64,000 nucleotides of DNA, taken from assembly GCA_036362985.1 (NCBI GenBank), contig JAYGXS010000001.1:36998408-37062407 (forward strand). Reading direction: 5' to 3'. The stretch's first letter is position 1; each line of letters begins with the position of its first letter. Below are positions 53,145 through 63,269 of this stretch, in pieces. Made by a program: the position numbers and the translations under genes. The notes beneath the pieces are model-generated. The model had not been told where the DNA came from, made no database searches, and was given only the letters and a program-made list of their open reading frames with translations. The DNA comes from Ligula intestinalis. Taxonomy: Eukaryota > Platyhelminthes > Cestoda > Diphyllobothriidea > Diphyllobothriidae.

Positions 53145-53450
53145 AATATAAAAATCCGGCTCCCAGATTTACACAGTCCCTTGCCCACCTTTTTGCTTTA
53201 AATCCTTTTCCCCTGTTCCTCTTTCCACCTAGTTGTAACTCTGTTACTTTTAGCCTTCTTGACCATGCCCTTATGAGCTTTTTGACCTTTATGTACCAAT
53301 CGAATTTTTTATTTTTCTCATTCGTTACTATTATAATGCACTGGAGTGTACGCAGCTGAAGAGTTTTCCCGAAATTTCATGGATCCAATAAATTTTGCCG
53401 TTTTTGCCATCTACAAGCTACTTTTTTGTCGTAGTAAGCTTATTTTTTTT
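53145..53450 (+). mobile_element. Penelope-like 3' end P16, plus strand (inverted partner of P14)
   Basis: The 3' UTR shared with P14 in opposite orientation: CTTTATGTACCAATCGAATT, CATTCGTTACTATTATAATG, CACTGGAGTGTACGCAGCTG, then CTGAAGA (53356-53362), GAAATTTCATGGATC (53371-53385) and CAATAAA. The potential stem III is ATTT/GGAT with loop CAT; stem II is almost absent. Only the 3' end of the element is present. Confidence 0.75.
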
Positions 53451-53454
53451 ATCA

Positions 53455-54835
53455 TTTCATATAAACATGAATTGCAGCGCTTTTAATACATCATTTTTCT
53501 ACGGCTATTCATGCACTTATTCAGCATTTAACGCTCCATTGCGCTTCCTTGATATAGATCTTTAGCGACATTTGTTTGATTTGCAGCAAATAGTCCTATA
53601 ATACCTGTCCAAGTGCATTATAAGTTTTTGTAAATTAAAAAGCGGGGAAAAAGCCTATCCGTCATTTTTTTCGGTTGACCTCAAAAATTCGATATGAAAT
53701 AAATATAGAATAGTCAGTCAACTAATCGTAGTCAATTCGTGGGTATTATTTGCTCCGTTCTTGTTTCCTTTTCGTTGTTCTTCCCAGTGGATCCTGATTT
53801 GCTTTTATTTCTACCGCAATGGTATATTGAGTTGCCATTAATTTGCTTATAGAAACGTTTTCGTTTATTTTTCAATTCATGTGCTTTTATTGTTGCCATT
53901 CGTTTGATTATTTAAATAATTGTCTCGATTATTTACCAGATTTATGTAGCCCTTTGGCAACAGTAGTTTATGTAGTGCACATCATAAAGCTCTATTGCCA
54001 GCATTTCATCCTACCAAAACGGTTTGTATAGGGAGGGGAATTAGGATACACAGTAGAATATACTTTAATAACTGCTAAAATGCAGTTTATTTAATAGTAT
54101 TTAGCAATGTTGTTGATTTATTTCTGTGGCTCTTCATACTCTACGTTATCGTTTAATGTATTGTGCAAAAACCCGATAATCAAATTTAAGGTTTCTTGAA
54201 ATTCCTGAAAAATAGAACTGCTGTGTAGGAGGTCGTCTACTTCAACTTACCTGAGGCCAACTAACCGTTCTGGAATTAGATTAGTAGGGTCCGGGGCGCG
54301 AAGCCTCACGCACAACTTTTATTAACATGCGGAACAACTTACTCACAGTGGCTGCGGGAAACAAATTTGATTGCTCTTTTTTAAAATTAGCACTTACTTC
54401 TAAAAATTTCCTTCCCTGCCTATCGTTGTTCCACACCTCAAAACCCCTGTAACCACGGTTTCCGCAAGACAAAATGCTAGGACTAGGGATATATGAGTTG
54501 CCCTATGTAAACTACTTTTACCACCATTTTTTATATCCTCTGATATGCCACCATCTATATTACCCTCATTGCCACCAGTCCTGTAGTACACAATCCTGTT
54601 TTTTGTTAATGTTCATGAGGGGCCTCTACCAGAGAAACTTATATGTGTGTTAAAAATGACTACTTATATGCACATATTGTCCTTGTGCAATTCGGTACTC
54701 AAATTAAGTCAGCAGATCTGGGAGAATGGGACTAAGAAAAACTTCTCATCATGTAACTTGTGAACTCATGATAAGACTACAAAGAGAGCAATGAATCAAG
54801 CACGGGAGCCACAATCTGACGCAATGACGCGAAAA
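53455..54835. other. Unassigned, AT-rich spacer
   Basis: No recognised feature. Overlapping minus-strand frames at 54281-54591 show no domain. Confidence 0.5.
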
Positions 54836-54895
54836 ATGCTTCCATGATTCAAAAGTCATCGGGCATCTTCAGGTTACTGTTTTAACTTCACATGT
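54836..54895 (-). repeat. Possible decayed Penelope-like 3' end
   Basis: On the minus strand CTGAAGA (54866-54872), an ATGA...TCAT stem and GGAAGC in place of CGAAA-type sequence, followed by ATTTTTCGCG. A related TTTCGCG-ended motif is at 53001-53030 on the minus strand (CTGAAGA ... GAAATG). Both are weak. Confidence 0.35.
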
Positions 54896-54899
54896 TATA

Positions 54900-56300
54900 A
54901 AAAGCAAGGAAGAAGACTGTCAAACCATGACACTAGTATTTAAAACTTGTCCGTAGTTCATTTCCTTTGGCTAAACCCGAATAGATGTCATTGTTATTCA
55001 GTTGATTTTTAAAGAGATTTATTCTTCGCCTTCCAAAATAACTATGTATAGGCTTCCAAATTGCATCTGGTTGCTAAACGTCGAATGGAAATGCTTCCGA
55101 ACAAAACGGCAGCATTATATTTAGTTCAGCAACGTGGGTTTATTAACTAGGAGGTGATAAGTAAATAACCTGACCTTTTAGAGTATATTTTATGGATATT
55201 AAACTTTTTTAATGTAAACGAGAGAGTTGAGTTAATTTGGCCTTGCCTAAATTCCAAAACATTATATTATGGCTAAATATTACCCTTATAGGTTCCAGGA
55301 TTTCAATATTTTGAACAGCTCTTGTTATAACAATTCAGAAAATTATAAGGAATATATTGAATTGCTATATGGCCTTCTCGTCAAACGAAGAAGAAATCTC
55401 CTTTGTCAACTGACTTCCATATTTCCCTTAATATTAACGTCAAATTGCTTAGGGAGAAATAAGTGAATTTTAGTTACTTCTGGTCAGTAATCGATTGGTA
55501 CTTCTACTTAGAATATTGGGACATTATTGCACTTCAGCAAAAGAAGTGAGACTGAACCAACTAAGAAAGAATTCGAATTTTTACAAAAATTTCACGTTGA
55601 GTTAAATGTTTCCGAAGGTTATAAATAAGGAGTAAATAGTCCGAAAGCATTCACACACCTTACAGTATAGAAGTTCGCTAACGTCCCTCCTAACTGCATT
55701 TAAGAGAAGCTTCTCAAAACAAAATTCTGTAGAAGCATCATACCAAATAAATCAACTGCCTCGTCAACTGCCCAAATGTCGACGTTAACTCGCTAACGTT
55801 CACAGACGACTCTTGTAGCCCGACTCAAAAGTGTTTGCTTCACCTCGTTAATAGGTTTTTCTTTCTAAAGAGTGCTTTGGAGAGGTCCAGTGGATTGAAC
55901 AGTTTTGTAAGCCATTTTATCTCCACGGGTATACTCCACGCTAAAAAGATCGTCAAAACAGTGTTCCAGTATCTAGAGTTAGTTAAACCTGGATTTCAAC
56001 TGATGAGAGAATTCGCAAAAAGCTTGCCACTTGCCCTTCGGAATGCGTGGTGGCCTTAGGTATAGTATAGTACAGTACAAAATTATTAGAGTGTCAGAAT
56101 CCAATTTAATAAGGGTTCTGAGAAACCTTTTGTTGAATGATACTGAAGAACGCAAGTCGTAATTTCGCGGAAGATCTTGACTTGATATATAAACTTTTAA
56201 TTCTCTTTTAAAACCCATGCTACTTTTATTCTATATGGAGAAACAAGCGAAGGAAAAGTTGGATAAGTAGGACGCCGGAATAGGAGCCACCCACGGTACA
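54900..56300. other. Unassigned, AT-rich spacer
   Basis: Short chance frames only. Confidence 0.5.
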
Positions 56301-56639
56301 ACTAGCCTTGTGTTAAATCTTAGAGAGAGTAGAAACAGGGAAGGGGTTAAGTTTATTGTTAGAGCTCAAGCTCAGCTTCAGGCTCTCTACCTGCAATTAA
56401 GCGCAAGCCCGCCTCATAGTTCAGTATACTTAAGTATTTCTAATGTAGTAAGCAATGCCTTTGAAGACCCTATTGAAAACAGCATGCATAAAATATCCAA
56501 CATAAAATATGTTACTATAAAATAGTAAGTAACATGTACGCATGTACAATTTCTAAAATCTGCATGCGTGCCAAAAGCGTTGGTGTCTGCTGACAGTGCT
56601 TTTCTGTGCATATGCACATTACCTGCTCATGTCTCCGAC

Positions 56640-56750
56640 TTTCCTCCGATTACCTATGATTAGGGATTCTGGACCAAATTCAAAACGTCAGGAAAATAAA
56701 ACTCTTGTTCCAGTGATCGCATCTTCTTCCTCCGGTATCTTTTAAGTAAC
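56640..56750 (+). mobile_element. Penelope-like 3' end P19, plus strand
   Basis: ACCTATGATTA at 56652, AAAACGTCAGGAAAATAAAA at 56682-56701, then CTTGTTCCAGTGATCGCATC, TTCTTCCTCCGG. It is homologous to 44655-44750. The GAAA is altered to AAAA and the CTGANGA to CTATGAT, so a ribozyme here would be dead. Upstream coding sequence was not recognised. Confidence 0.6.
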
Positions 56751-57125
56751 TATACATCCAGTTTGCGTTTGAATACATCTGTCGCATAGGCTATTATGGC
56801 TTCCACAGACAGTCCGTTCCAGGCACCGATAACTTGCTGAGAAAATTAATGGCTGCGAACATTAAGATGGGATAGGGTTCTCCAAGGTTTGAGCAAATTA
56901 TCGTCAAGGTGAGTTGGTGGCGAATGCGAAGAAGTCATCAAACTGCAGATCACAGTCCAGATAACTCACGAGCTGGTACGTCTACATGAGATCATCTTGG
57001 ATTTCTCTGTACTCCAGAGGAAAAAGGTTAAGTGCTTCTAGTCTACATTCGATCGATGAGGACTTTCGGCCCTTAACAATTTTTGTTGTCCTCTTTTGGA
57101 CTCTGTCCAGCAAGAAGCCTGCTAT
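56750..57125 (-). mobile_element. CR1-like LINE C-terminal fragment, minus strand
   Basis: The minus strand encodes LLDRVQKRTTKIVKGRKSSS, ECRLEALNLFPLEYREIQDD, LM, then TYQLVSYLDCDLQFDDFFAF and CLERTVCGS-like ending. This is the R-V/Q-R-R-x-T-K-M-V ... L-x-L-F-P-L-x-Y-R block seen in families C and E. It is the only LINE fragment recognised to the right of 27 kb. RT is absent, and it abuts the PLE 3' end P19. Confidence 0.75.
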
Positions 57126-57129
57126 TTCG

Positions 57130-59405
57130 GCGTCTCATTACTTAATTTGCTTTAGTTTAATTGATATTAGAGCATTATATTCTCATGTTGATTTATCGTG
57201 AACATGTAAATCCCAGCATGCTTTTTTCAAAATATTTTTTAGAATTTCTCAATTTTTTCTAGCAAATATTTTCTCATGAAATGAAAGAAGGTCCTCGGAG
57301 AATGTAGTGTTCTCGTGAAATTTCAATCAGGCAACACTGGCCCGTCGTCCAACGAAATGAAAAGTGTGGACTAGGATTGTCGCAGTAGAGCGTTTGATGG
57401 GGAACAGGTAGACATTTGTCTCATTAGAGCAGTTGGCTATGCTGACAGAAACGTTTTGCAATTGCTAACGCCTTTTCGAAAAAGAATTATGGAGGTTGCT
57501 TAAGCATCACATTAGAAGATCTGTGTGAAACACATGCCTTAAGAATGTCACAGAAAGTACAGATTTTCTTGCTGTAATTTTTAAGTTGGTGAGTCAAAAC
57601 TTGTAGTAAAAAAACTCCAGAGAACGTTTTTGACATCAATTTTTCCGATAAAGTTATGCGTTGGAATAGCATAACTTTATCTTTGCTGCTAAAATCTTTC
57701 TGATTTCAAGCTGAGGTCCAGACTCTGTGACGCACTGCCTTAGATTAACATTTACCTCGCACTTCTCTAGAGTTAACCAGCGATAATCAACCACAGAGAT
57801 CAGTGCGCACAGATCCAGGAAAAATCGCACAAGTAAGCCGAGAAAATCCTTTGAAGTGTTACTTCGGAAAGTATCAGCTTCTAATCGAACCAAAAATTAC
57901 AGGAGTATGCATAATTATTTTAATAGTTAATTTTCGCTGATATAGACGCTAAGATGCTAGTGCATTGATGCTTTGAGTCCACATGGATTTCAGGAGCACA
58001 GCGTTAACTGGTTATCGTAACATAACCCATTGTAAATCACCTTTCTTAATTTTTTGTAGCTATTTGCAGGCAGTACCACATTGCGCATGAGAATGTCTGT
58101 TTAGCTATGATTAGCATATGAGTTGTATAATTAAGTGGGCTATTGCACTTTCTTTTCACACATCTTTTCTAAGAAAAGGACGTAAATTCATTCATAAGGA
58201 TAAGCTGTTGCTGAAAATTTGTTTTGCAAATGTTAATTTAAATCGGATGCATTAAGACAAGCAGGTGGATATCAAGTAAGCATGGAACATAGCAATAGCT
58301 TCCCAAGAAAATGTTAAGGGGACAGATATTTATTCCATTATGCGGAAAAAGTTATTTTGCTACGTAGGGAGAAAGGATTATCTCACACTTTTTGCCCATA
58401 TAAAACCAAGGTTAATCGTCTGCATTCCTACTGAATAATAAAATATGAAGCATACCTTGTAGTATGTGGTTTGATAATGCCCAAGCGTTGCATCTTTTAT
58501 CTCATTGAGTCCTGTTTAGCGTAAGTCAATGTAAAATAAGTTTAAAGTACCTATGCTAATTAAGGTACGCGGTAAATGGAGCAATCAAAGTAGAAGATTA
58601 AACCACGTTTTGTAAGATAATGGGTCAGAAAGATATTAATGGGACTTTACTGGTTAACTCTATCTCTCAGATTTTTGCCTTCCTAAATCATATACTTTCA
58701 ATGGCTTATACTTTCGGACAATTTTTTAAAAGTTGATTAAATACCCGCATACTTTCTCAGTGATACCAGTTACCGACAACACTGTTAATTAATTAAACAC
58801 ATTCAGGCCGCGGCTCAGGTATAAAATGATGTTTTATTTGAGATGCAGTCCAGTCCAGACTTTTCCCTAGCTAATTAGTCTGCCAAGCACTAAATTTGAT
58901 GCAAATTCTAGCAATTAAAATGGCTTTGCTCTTTCGTTTAATCTACGTGAGCCGCCTGATGGAGCTGCCTGAATCAATTCTTTAAGCATCACATTAGGGT
59001 CGAATATTGTAAACTCGTATCCAGATATGCAATCTGCTTGACAAACAGCAGACCACAGTCACTTCAGTTTTTCCCCATAGACATTGGCAAATAGTGGACT
59101 GAAATGTAAACCAGACCAAGTATGTGACTTTCCGTAGTCAAGATCATTACATTAGCAGCAAACTTAAATAGCTTACACTGTCGATTGGTTTGCATTAAGG
59201 AAGGAAAATAAGGATAAAAATAAACCAATATTTTGGTCCCTTTTCTGTTTGTGCATAAGACAAAATACCTGGAAGTTAAACTTGTGGTTGACAATGAAAT
59301 GTCAATGAAGCGGACAAGAGCTAAAGCATGTGGCTAAAACTTTTCGTGATGTTTACCTTCTAAATAGGGTTTATATTGCCTAAGTTAAGCTATGATAACA
59401 TATAT
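57130..59405. other. Unassigned, AT-rich spacer
   Basis: No recognised feature on either strand. Confidence 0.5.
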
Positions 59406-59455
59406 GAGTCAACTCAAATTAAGCAAATCTGCCAAACCAACTTAATAATATATGA
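59405..59455 (+). repeat. Family S junction fragment
   Basis: GAGTCAACTCAAATTAAGC, then AAATCTGCCAAACCAACTT and AATAAT: the end of one family S unit running into the start of the next, without any body or tRNA-like head. Confidence 0.65.
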
Positions 59456-59839
59456 GTGTATAAATCTCGTCTTTTAAAGCCACCTACGTCTGTGCTTACC
59501 TTCTAAGCAATAGAGATAATCCCAGCAGAAATATAAGCAGACGTATATTGTGGTGCATTTGCCAGTCATGCAAGAATTAGTATCATTATTCCAAACACTT
59601 ACCTGTCAAGATTTTCCTAACGCTTATCCTAACTCATTTTTTGTTAAAATCTACTATGAGTAAGTAGCTTTGAAAAAGTCGCGCACGTATCTGAGCTTAC
59701 AGTTCGGCTTACAGTCTACGTTGCCATCTATAATTTACTTAAGAATGGTCATTGTTTTAGCCAAAATAAGTGCAAATAGAGCTGCTAATTTAAGCATCAC
59801 AAAATTCCTACACCTGCATGAGAATAATTTTTGTTTTCT

Positions 59840-60375
59840 ACATGCAGTACAAATATCTCTACAAATACTTTAACCTTCGCACATTTAATCGATGCAGACC
59901 ACCAGGTTGATGCCCGAGAGGCCTTTCTGGTCATACACGAAGCAAGTGCACAAATGGGTGCTAGACACAGTCGAAGCAGTGACAATCCATTTAGCAAAAC
60001 GTACACACTACTGGCGGTGGTTCAACCAGTTTGTCTCCCTTGGCCAACTACACGCGTGAATTCCACGCCGTCCGAAACCACGTCCCAAAAAGACTCAGTG
60101 AGTAGTCAAACATACGCCGACCGTGAAAACATCTCCTTCTTCCTTACACGCCGTACCAATGTCCTCAACGTGTTATCGCTAGCATACATGGGACGAGGGA
60201 GCGCCGAAATGACTAATTATACTGCCCCAACCCCGAGGTTCATATTAACTTTGCACGTATCTAACCATTTTTATTCTCCATCTTATCGTACCGGCCTGAA
60301 CATAAATGACCGAAAAAATATTTGCCGCTATAAGTTTGCAATGGGAATTTTTGCAGGACCTCTACATGTGTAAAC
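59840..60375 (+). mobile_element. Penelope-like element P20 (C-terminus), plus strand
   Basis: The open frame 59831-60373 begins with LTFAHLIDADHQVDAREAFL, VIHEAS, which matches HLVDSDHRVDTKEAVLVSCKA of P12, and continues to VVQPVCLPWPTTRV, the usual Q-x-x-V-x-x-L-x-L-P-W end of PLE proteins. The A-E-A-I-R block between them is decayed. The frame then runs on through about 100 codons without PLE similarity, presumably 3' UTR read by chance. Confidence 0.65.
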
Positions 60376-60379
60376 AGAA

Positions 60380-61620
60380 GGAAGGTAGGTGACTAATGAT
60401 AAACCAGTCTGTTCAGAGAAGGTACAGCTATTGAGTAAACGAAGCAGGAATGACAACAGTCAAATGGCTGGCAGACGGACTGGTAAGCACACAAGAATTC
60501 TGTTCACCTGCAGCTTATATTGCTGCTACATAATAACTAACTTTTAAACCACTTCACAAAAAGGACTAAGAGAGAAATAATCTTAACAAAATAAATAAAT
60601 AAAGTGTACCTTATAAATTCCATAAAAGAGAACAGATTTGATGCACTCACTCGAAAATCGAATTTTGGTTTTGGACCAGTTTTAACTCTTTCCATATTAG
60701 TTTCTAAATTTTTTCAATTCGGTAACCCATTCACTGTCCTTTCAATAACGGTTTATTAGCGCAGATTGAAAGGAGAACCATTTGTTATAAAAATAAGTGA
60801 TGCATTTATTACGGTACTTTGTACGTCAAGGAATTGGCGTTGACATTAGGCAGCATCGTTAGGCAACAGGCAGCCATTTCGATAATTAATTTGTCATAGC
60901 ACCTGTCAGCTCCTACTAGAAGTTAAGTGGGGGGTTATTTTTAGTGTCACCATGTAAAGTACCCAACGATTAGTGCCGTGATAATAATAAAACCTGCTGC
61001 GAAGTCATTTTCGAAGAAATTAGAAGGCAGAGGAGACAACTGGACGTTTTTGTCGCAAAAGACAATAGATGAGACAGATTATTGAAACTAATGGCAAATG
61101 ACTAGAGCCTATCTATTCGCAAACATTTTGGGGTAAGATACACCTTTTAAATTTTCCCATTCCACCAGGAAATTGGATTTACCAAAACGCTAAAATTCGC
61201 AATGTGTTTTGTATACATTGGCCAGAGAAGAAGGAAATCCATCACAAGACCCAAATTCTATGTGATCTTAGCCTGTTATAAAAATGATAAAAATGTTCTT
61301 TGGAGTTGGAAGTTATTTTGTTTAAATACAGATTTGCCAAACCGTTTGATTAAACAATCAAGAATTTCCAGCTAGAGACTCATTAAATTCAAATCTAAGT
61401 TTCTCTGAGCCCATTAATCATTAAACGAGTAGTTCACCTTTTGTTTATACTTTTCTATTCGTAGTCGAAGAACGCATTTTATGTTGCACAAAACCTCTTT
61501 TTAATGGTATAAAAACGTTTCCTCTTTATATAAACGAGGATTTAAGCGTAAGGATCGCCATGCCTATAGAGAACTTGTTTCTAAAGCTATTGCATTACTT
61601 GATTCCCCATCTATTATATG
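60380..61620. other. Unassigned, AT-rich spacer
   Basis: No recognised feature. Confidence 0.5.
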
Positions 61621-61624
61621 ACAG

Positions 61625-62150
61625 TGCTTACCTTTTATCATACTTCTTGCAGGGATTCCTCCAACTCAGCAATAGTTAAAGGAGCAGGCAGTTTTTCCAC
61701 AACCGTATTGCTAAGAATTGACCATATATTTTTAATTGGATTCAAATGAGGTCTATTTGCTTGCCACAAGTCTTCCCTCCATAAATGTGGAATCTTCTCC
61801 GAGAGCAACTTCTGGGTCTCCATAGCTGTAGGAGCTGCGGCTCTGTCTTGCATATAGATAATCCTTGACAGATTCCGAAGAGGCTACTTCGGGAGTTTTA
61901 ACCTGCTCACACAATTTTTCAATCTCTTAGACAGGTCTTGCTAAAGAAATTTTCTTCTATAATATTCCAAATTTACTTGTTGCTCATGTGGTACAAGGAA
62001 GGAACAGAGCGACCTCCAAAGTAAATTTTTTCCGCACCATGACTGTAGGACTAAACTTCGGAACTTCAACCTTCTCAACCATGTCATGACTTGGAGTACG
62101 AGTAACGTTATTTTTTTGTGTTTGGTGGACGGCACAGTTCATAGGACGAT
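61625..62150 (-). mobile_element. Tc1-like transposase relic, minus strand
   Basis: Right to left: TPSHDMVEKVEVPKFSPTVM (about 62040-62100), then CTT-stop-ATSKFGIL or, in another frame, VPHEQQVNLEYYRRKFL (61941-62000), KTPEVASSESVKDYLYARQS, and at 61638-61853 MQDRAAAPTAMETQKLLSEK, IPHLWREDLWQANRPHLNPI, KNIWSILSN. The last part corresponds to Q-D-x-A-x-x-H-T-A ... W-P-x-N-S-P-D-L-N-P-I-E-N of Tc1 transposases, with the histidine reading Pro and the Ser-Pro-Asp reading Arg-Pro-His, so the third catalytic region is damaged. Several frames are needed, and no terminal repeats were identified. Confidence 0.7.
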
Positions 62151-62154
62151 TAAT

Positions 62155-62635
62155 TGCAGAAGACGACCTGTTTCCAATCGTCTACAGTCCACTTCCCGAC
62201 AACCTTAGAGGATTTTATCCTATGTTTGATTTGTTTTTCTGTAAGTCTAGGAAGTTTCCTCCTGTGATAGGTGATATCACCAAAACTTTCCTGCAAATAC
62301 CACTGCACAGTTGATTTTTAATGATTTGGTCATTTAGGATTCAGATTCCTTGCGAGTTACCTTGTGCTTTGCTTTGGCAATAATAATCCTTACAGTTTTC
62401 CTTAAAAGGTTTGGTCTCCTAGAGGTCTTCTGCTTTGTTTAAGTACCTGCGATCAACAATACTCAGCCATCCTGATAGATGAACCTACAGCTTTAGCTTC
62501 ATCCCTGCTTCTGTCAAGTTATAGCTCGACCCCAGTCCTCTGAAGTTCGACTCATCGGGACCCCACACGCTGCTTTTTACAGGTTCAGAGTTTTCGGTCA
62601 TAGCCCTGCTGCTATATTGTACAGTAAACATTGTG
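62155..62635. other. Possible N-terminal decay of the Tc1-like relic
   Basis: Mostly unreadable. A minus-strand VWGPDESNFRGLGSSYN at about 62530-62570 may be the D-E-S-x-F-x-x-F-G-S block of a Tc1 transposase, which would extend the relic to here. The evidence is one short motif. Confidence 0.35.
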
Positions 62636-62640
62636 CATAC

Positions 62641-62973
62641 ATTTAGTTGACCCAATTGTGAAAAAAACTCGCGGCATTCGGCGGGATTCGAAACGACATA
62701 CAAGGAAAGGCCTTTTACGCAAGCCAACGCTCTACCTACTTGAGCTACAAATGCTACGCTTCACACAGTGAGTTTAATCACACTCGAATTCGTATTACGC
62801 GCCCAACTTTGCCGCCAGTATGGAATCCACAAATACGGGACACCAAGTTTACTATCCAGACCGGATTTCATAACACTCATCTAGCATCCACCACAATGAC
62901 TACTGGGCTGACTTAATTATTAAGGTTTGGCAGATTTGGTTAATTTAGTTGGCCCAATTGTGAAAGAAAAATT
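62641..62973 (-). repeat. tRNA-headed repeat (family S), full unit with multimer junction, minus strand
   Basis: Minus-strand unit: start AACCAAATCTGCCAAACC (about 62925-62944), body GTAGTCATTGTGGTGGATGC and GGGCGCGTAATACGAATTCG, tRNA-like head (62670-62758; A box TAGCTCAAGTAGGTAGAGCG, B box GTTTCGAATCCCGCC), tail TTTTTTTCACAATTGGGTCA. Immediately upstream of its start lies another copy of the tail (62945-62973), giving a second head-to-tail junction. Confidence 0.8.
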
Positions 62974-63265
62974 AATTCTGGTGGATTCTATATGACTGCT
63001 TAGGAAATCCTGCTTGAGCAGTCAACTTGCTGTCCCGTATTGGTGGATCCTATACGAGCGGCAAAAATGGGCAAGTAATATGGATTCTAGTGTGATTAAA
63101 CTCACGGTGTGAAGCGTGGCATTTGTAGCTCAAGTAGGTAGAGCGTTGGCTTGCGTAGAAGGTCTTCCGCGTATGCCGTTTCGAATCCCACCGAATGCCG
63201 TTAGTTTTTTTACAATTGGGTCAACTTGATTAACCAAATCTGCCAGACCTCCTTAATAGTTGTGC
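62974..63265 (+). repeat. tRNA-headed repeat (family S), plus strand, inverted to its neighbour
   Basis: Body from TTCTGGTGGATTCTATATG, ACTGCTTAGGAAATCCTGC, tRNA-like head at about 63117-63200 (A box TAGCTCAAGTAGGTAGAGCG, B box GTTTCGAATCCCACC), tail TTTTTTTACAATTGGGTCAA, then TTAACCAAATCTGCCAGACC, the start sequence of a further unit. It forms an inverted pair with 62641-62973. Confidence 0.8.
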
Positions 63266-63269
63266 ATAA

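Noticed and set aside
54281..54591. Two overlapping minus-strand frames that might be a host exon
   Set aside because: No recognisable domain, no clear splice signals that I can defend, and short length.
59831..60373. 180-codon plus-strand frame as a host gene
   Set aside because: Its first 60 codons match the C-terminus of Penelope-like proteins; the rest has no similarity to anything and looks like UTR read by chance.
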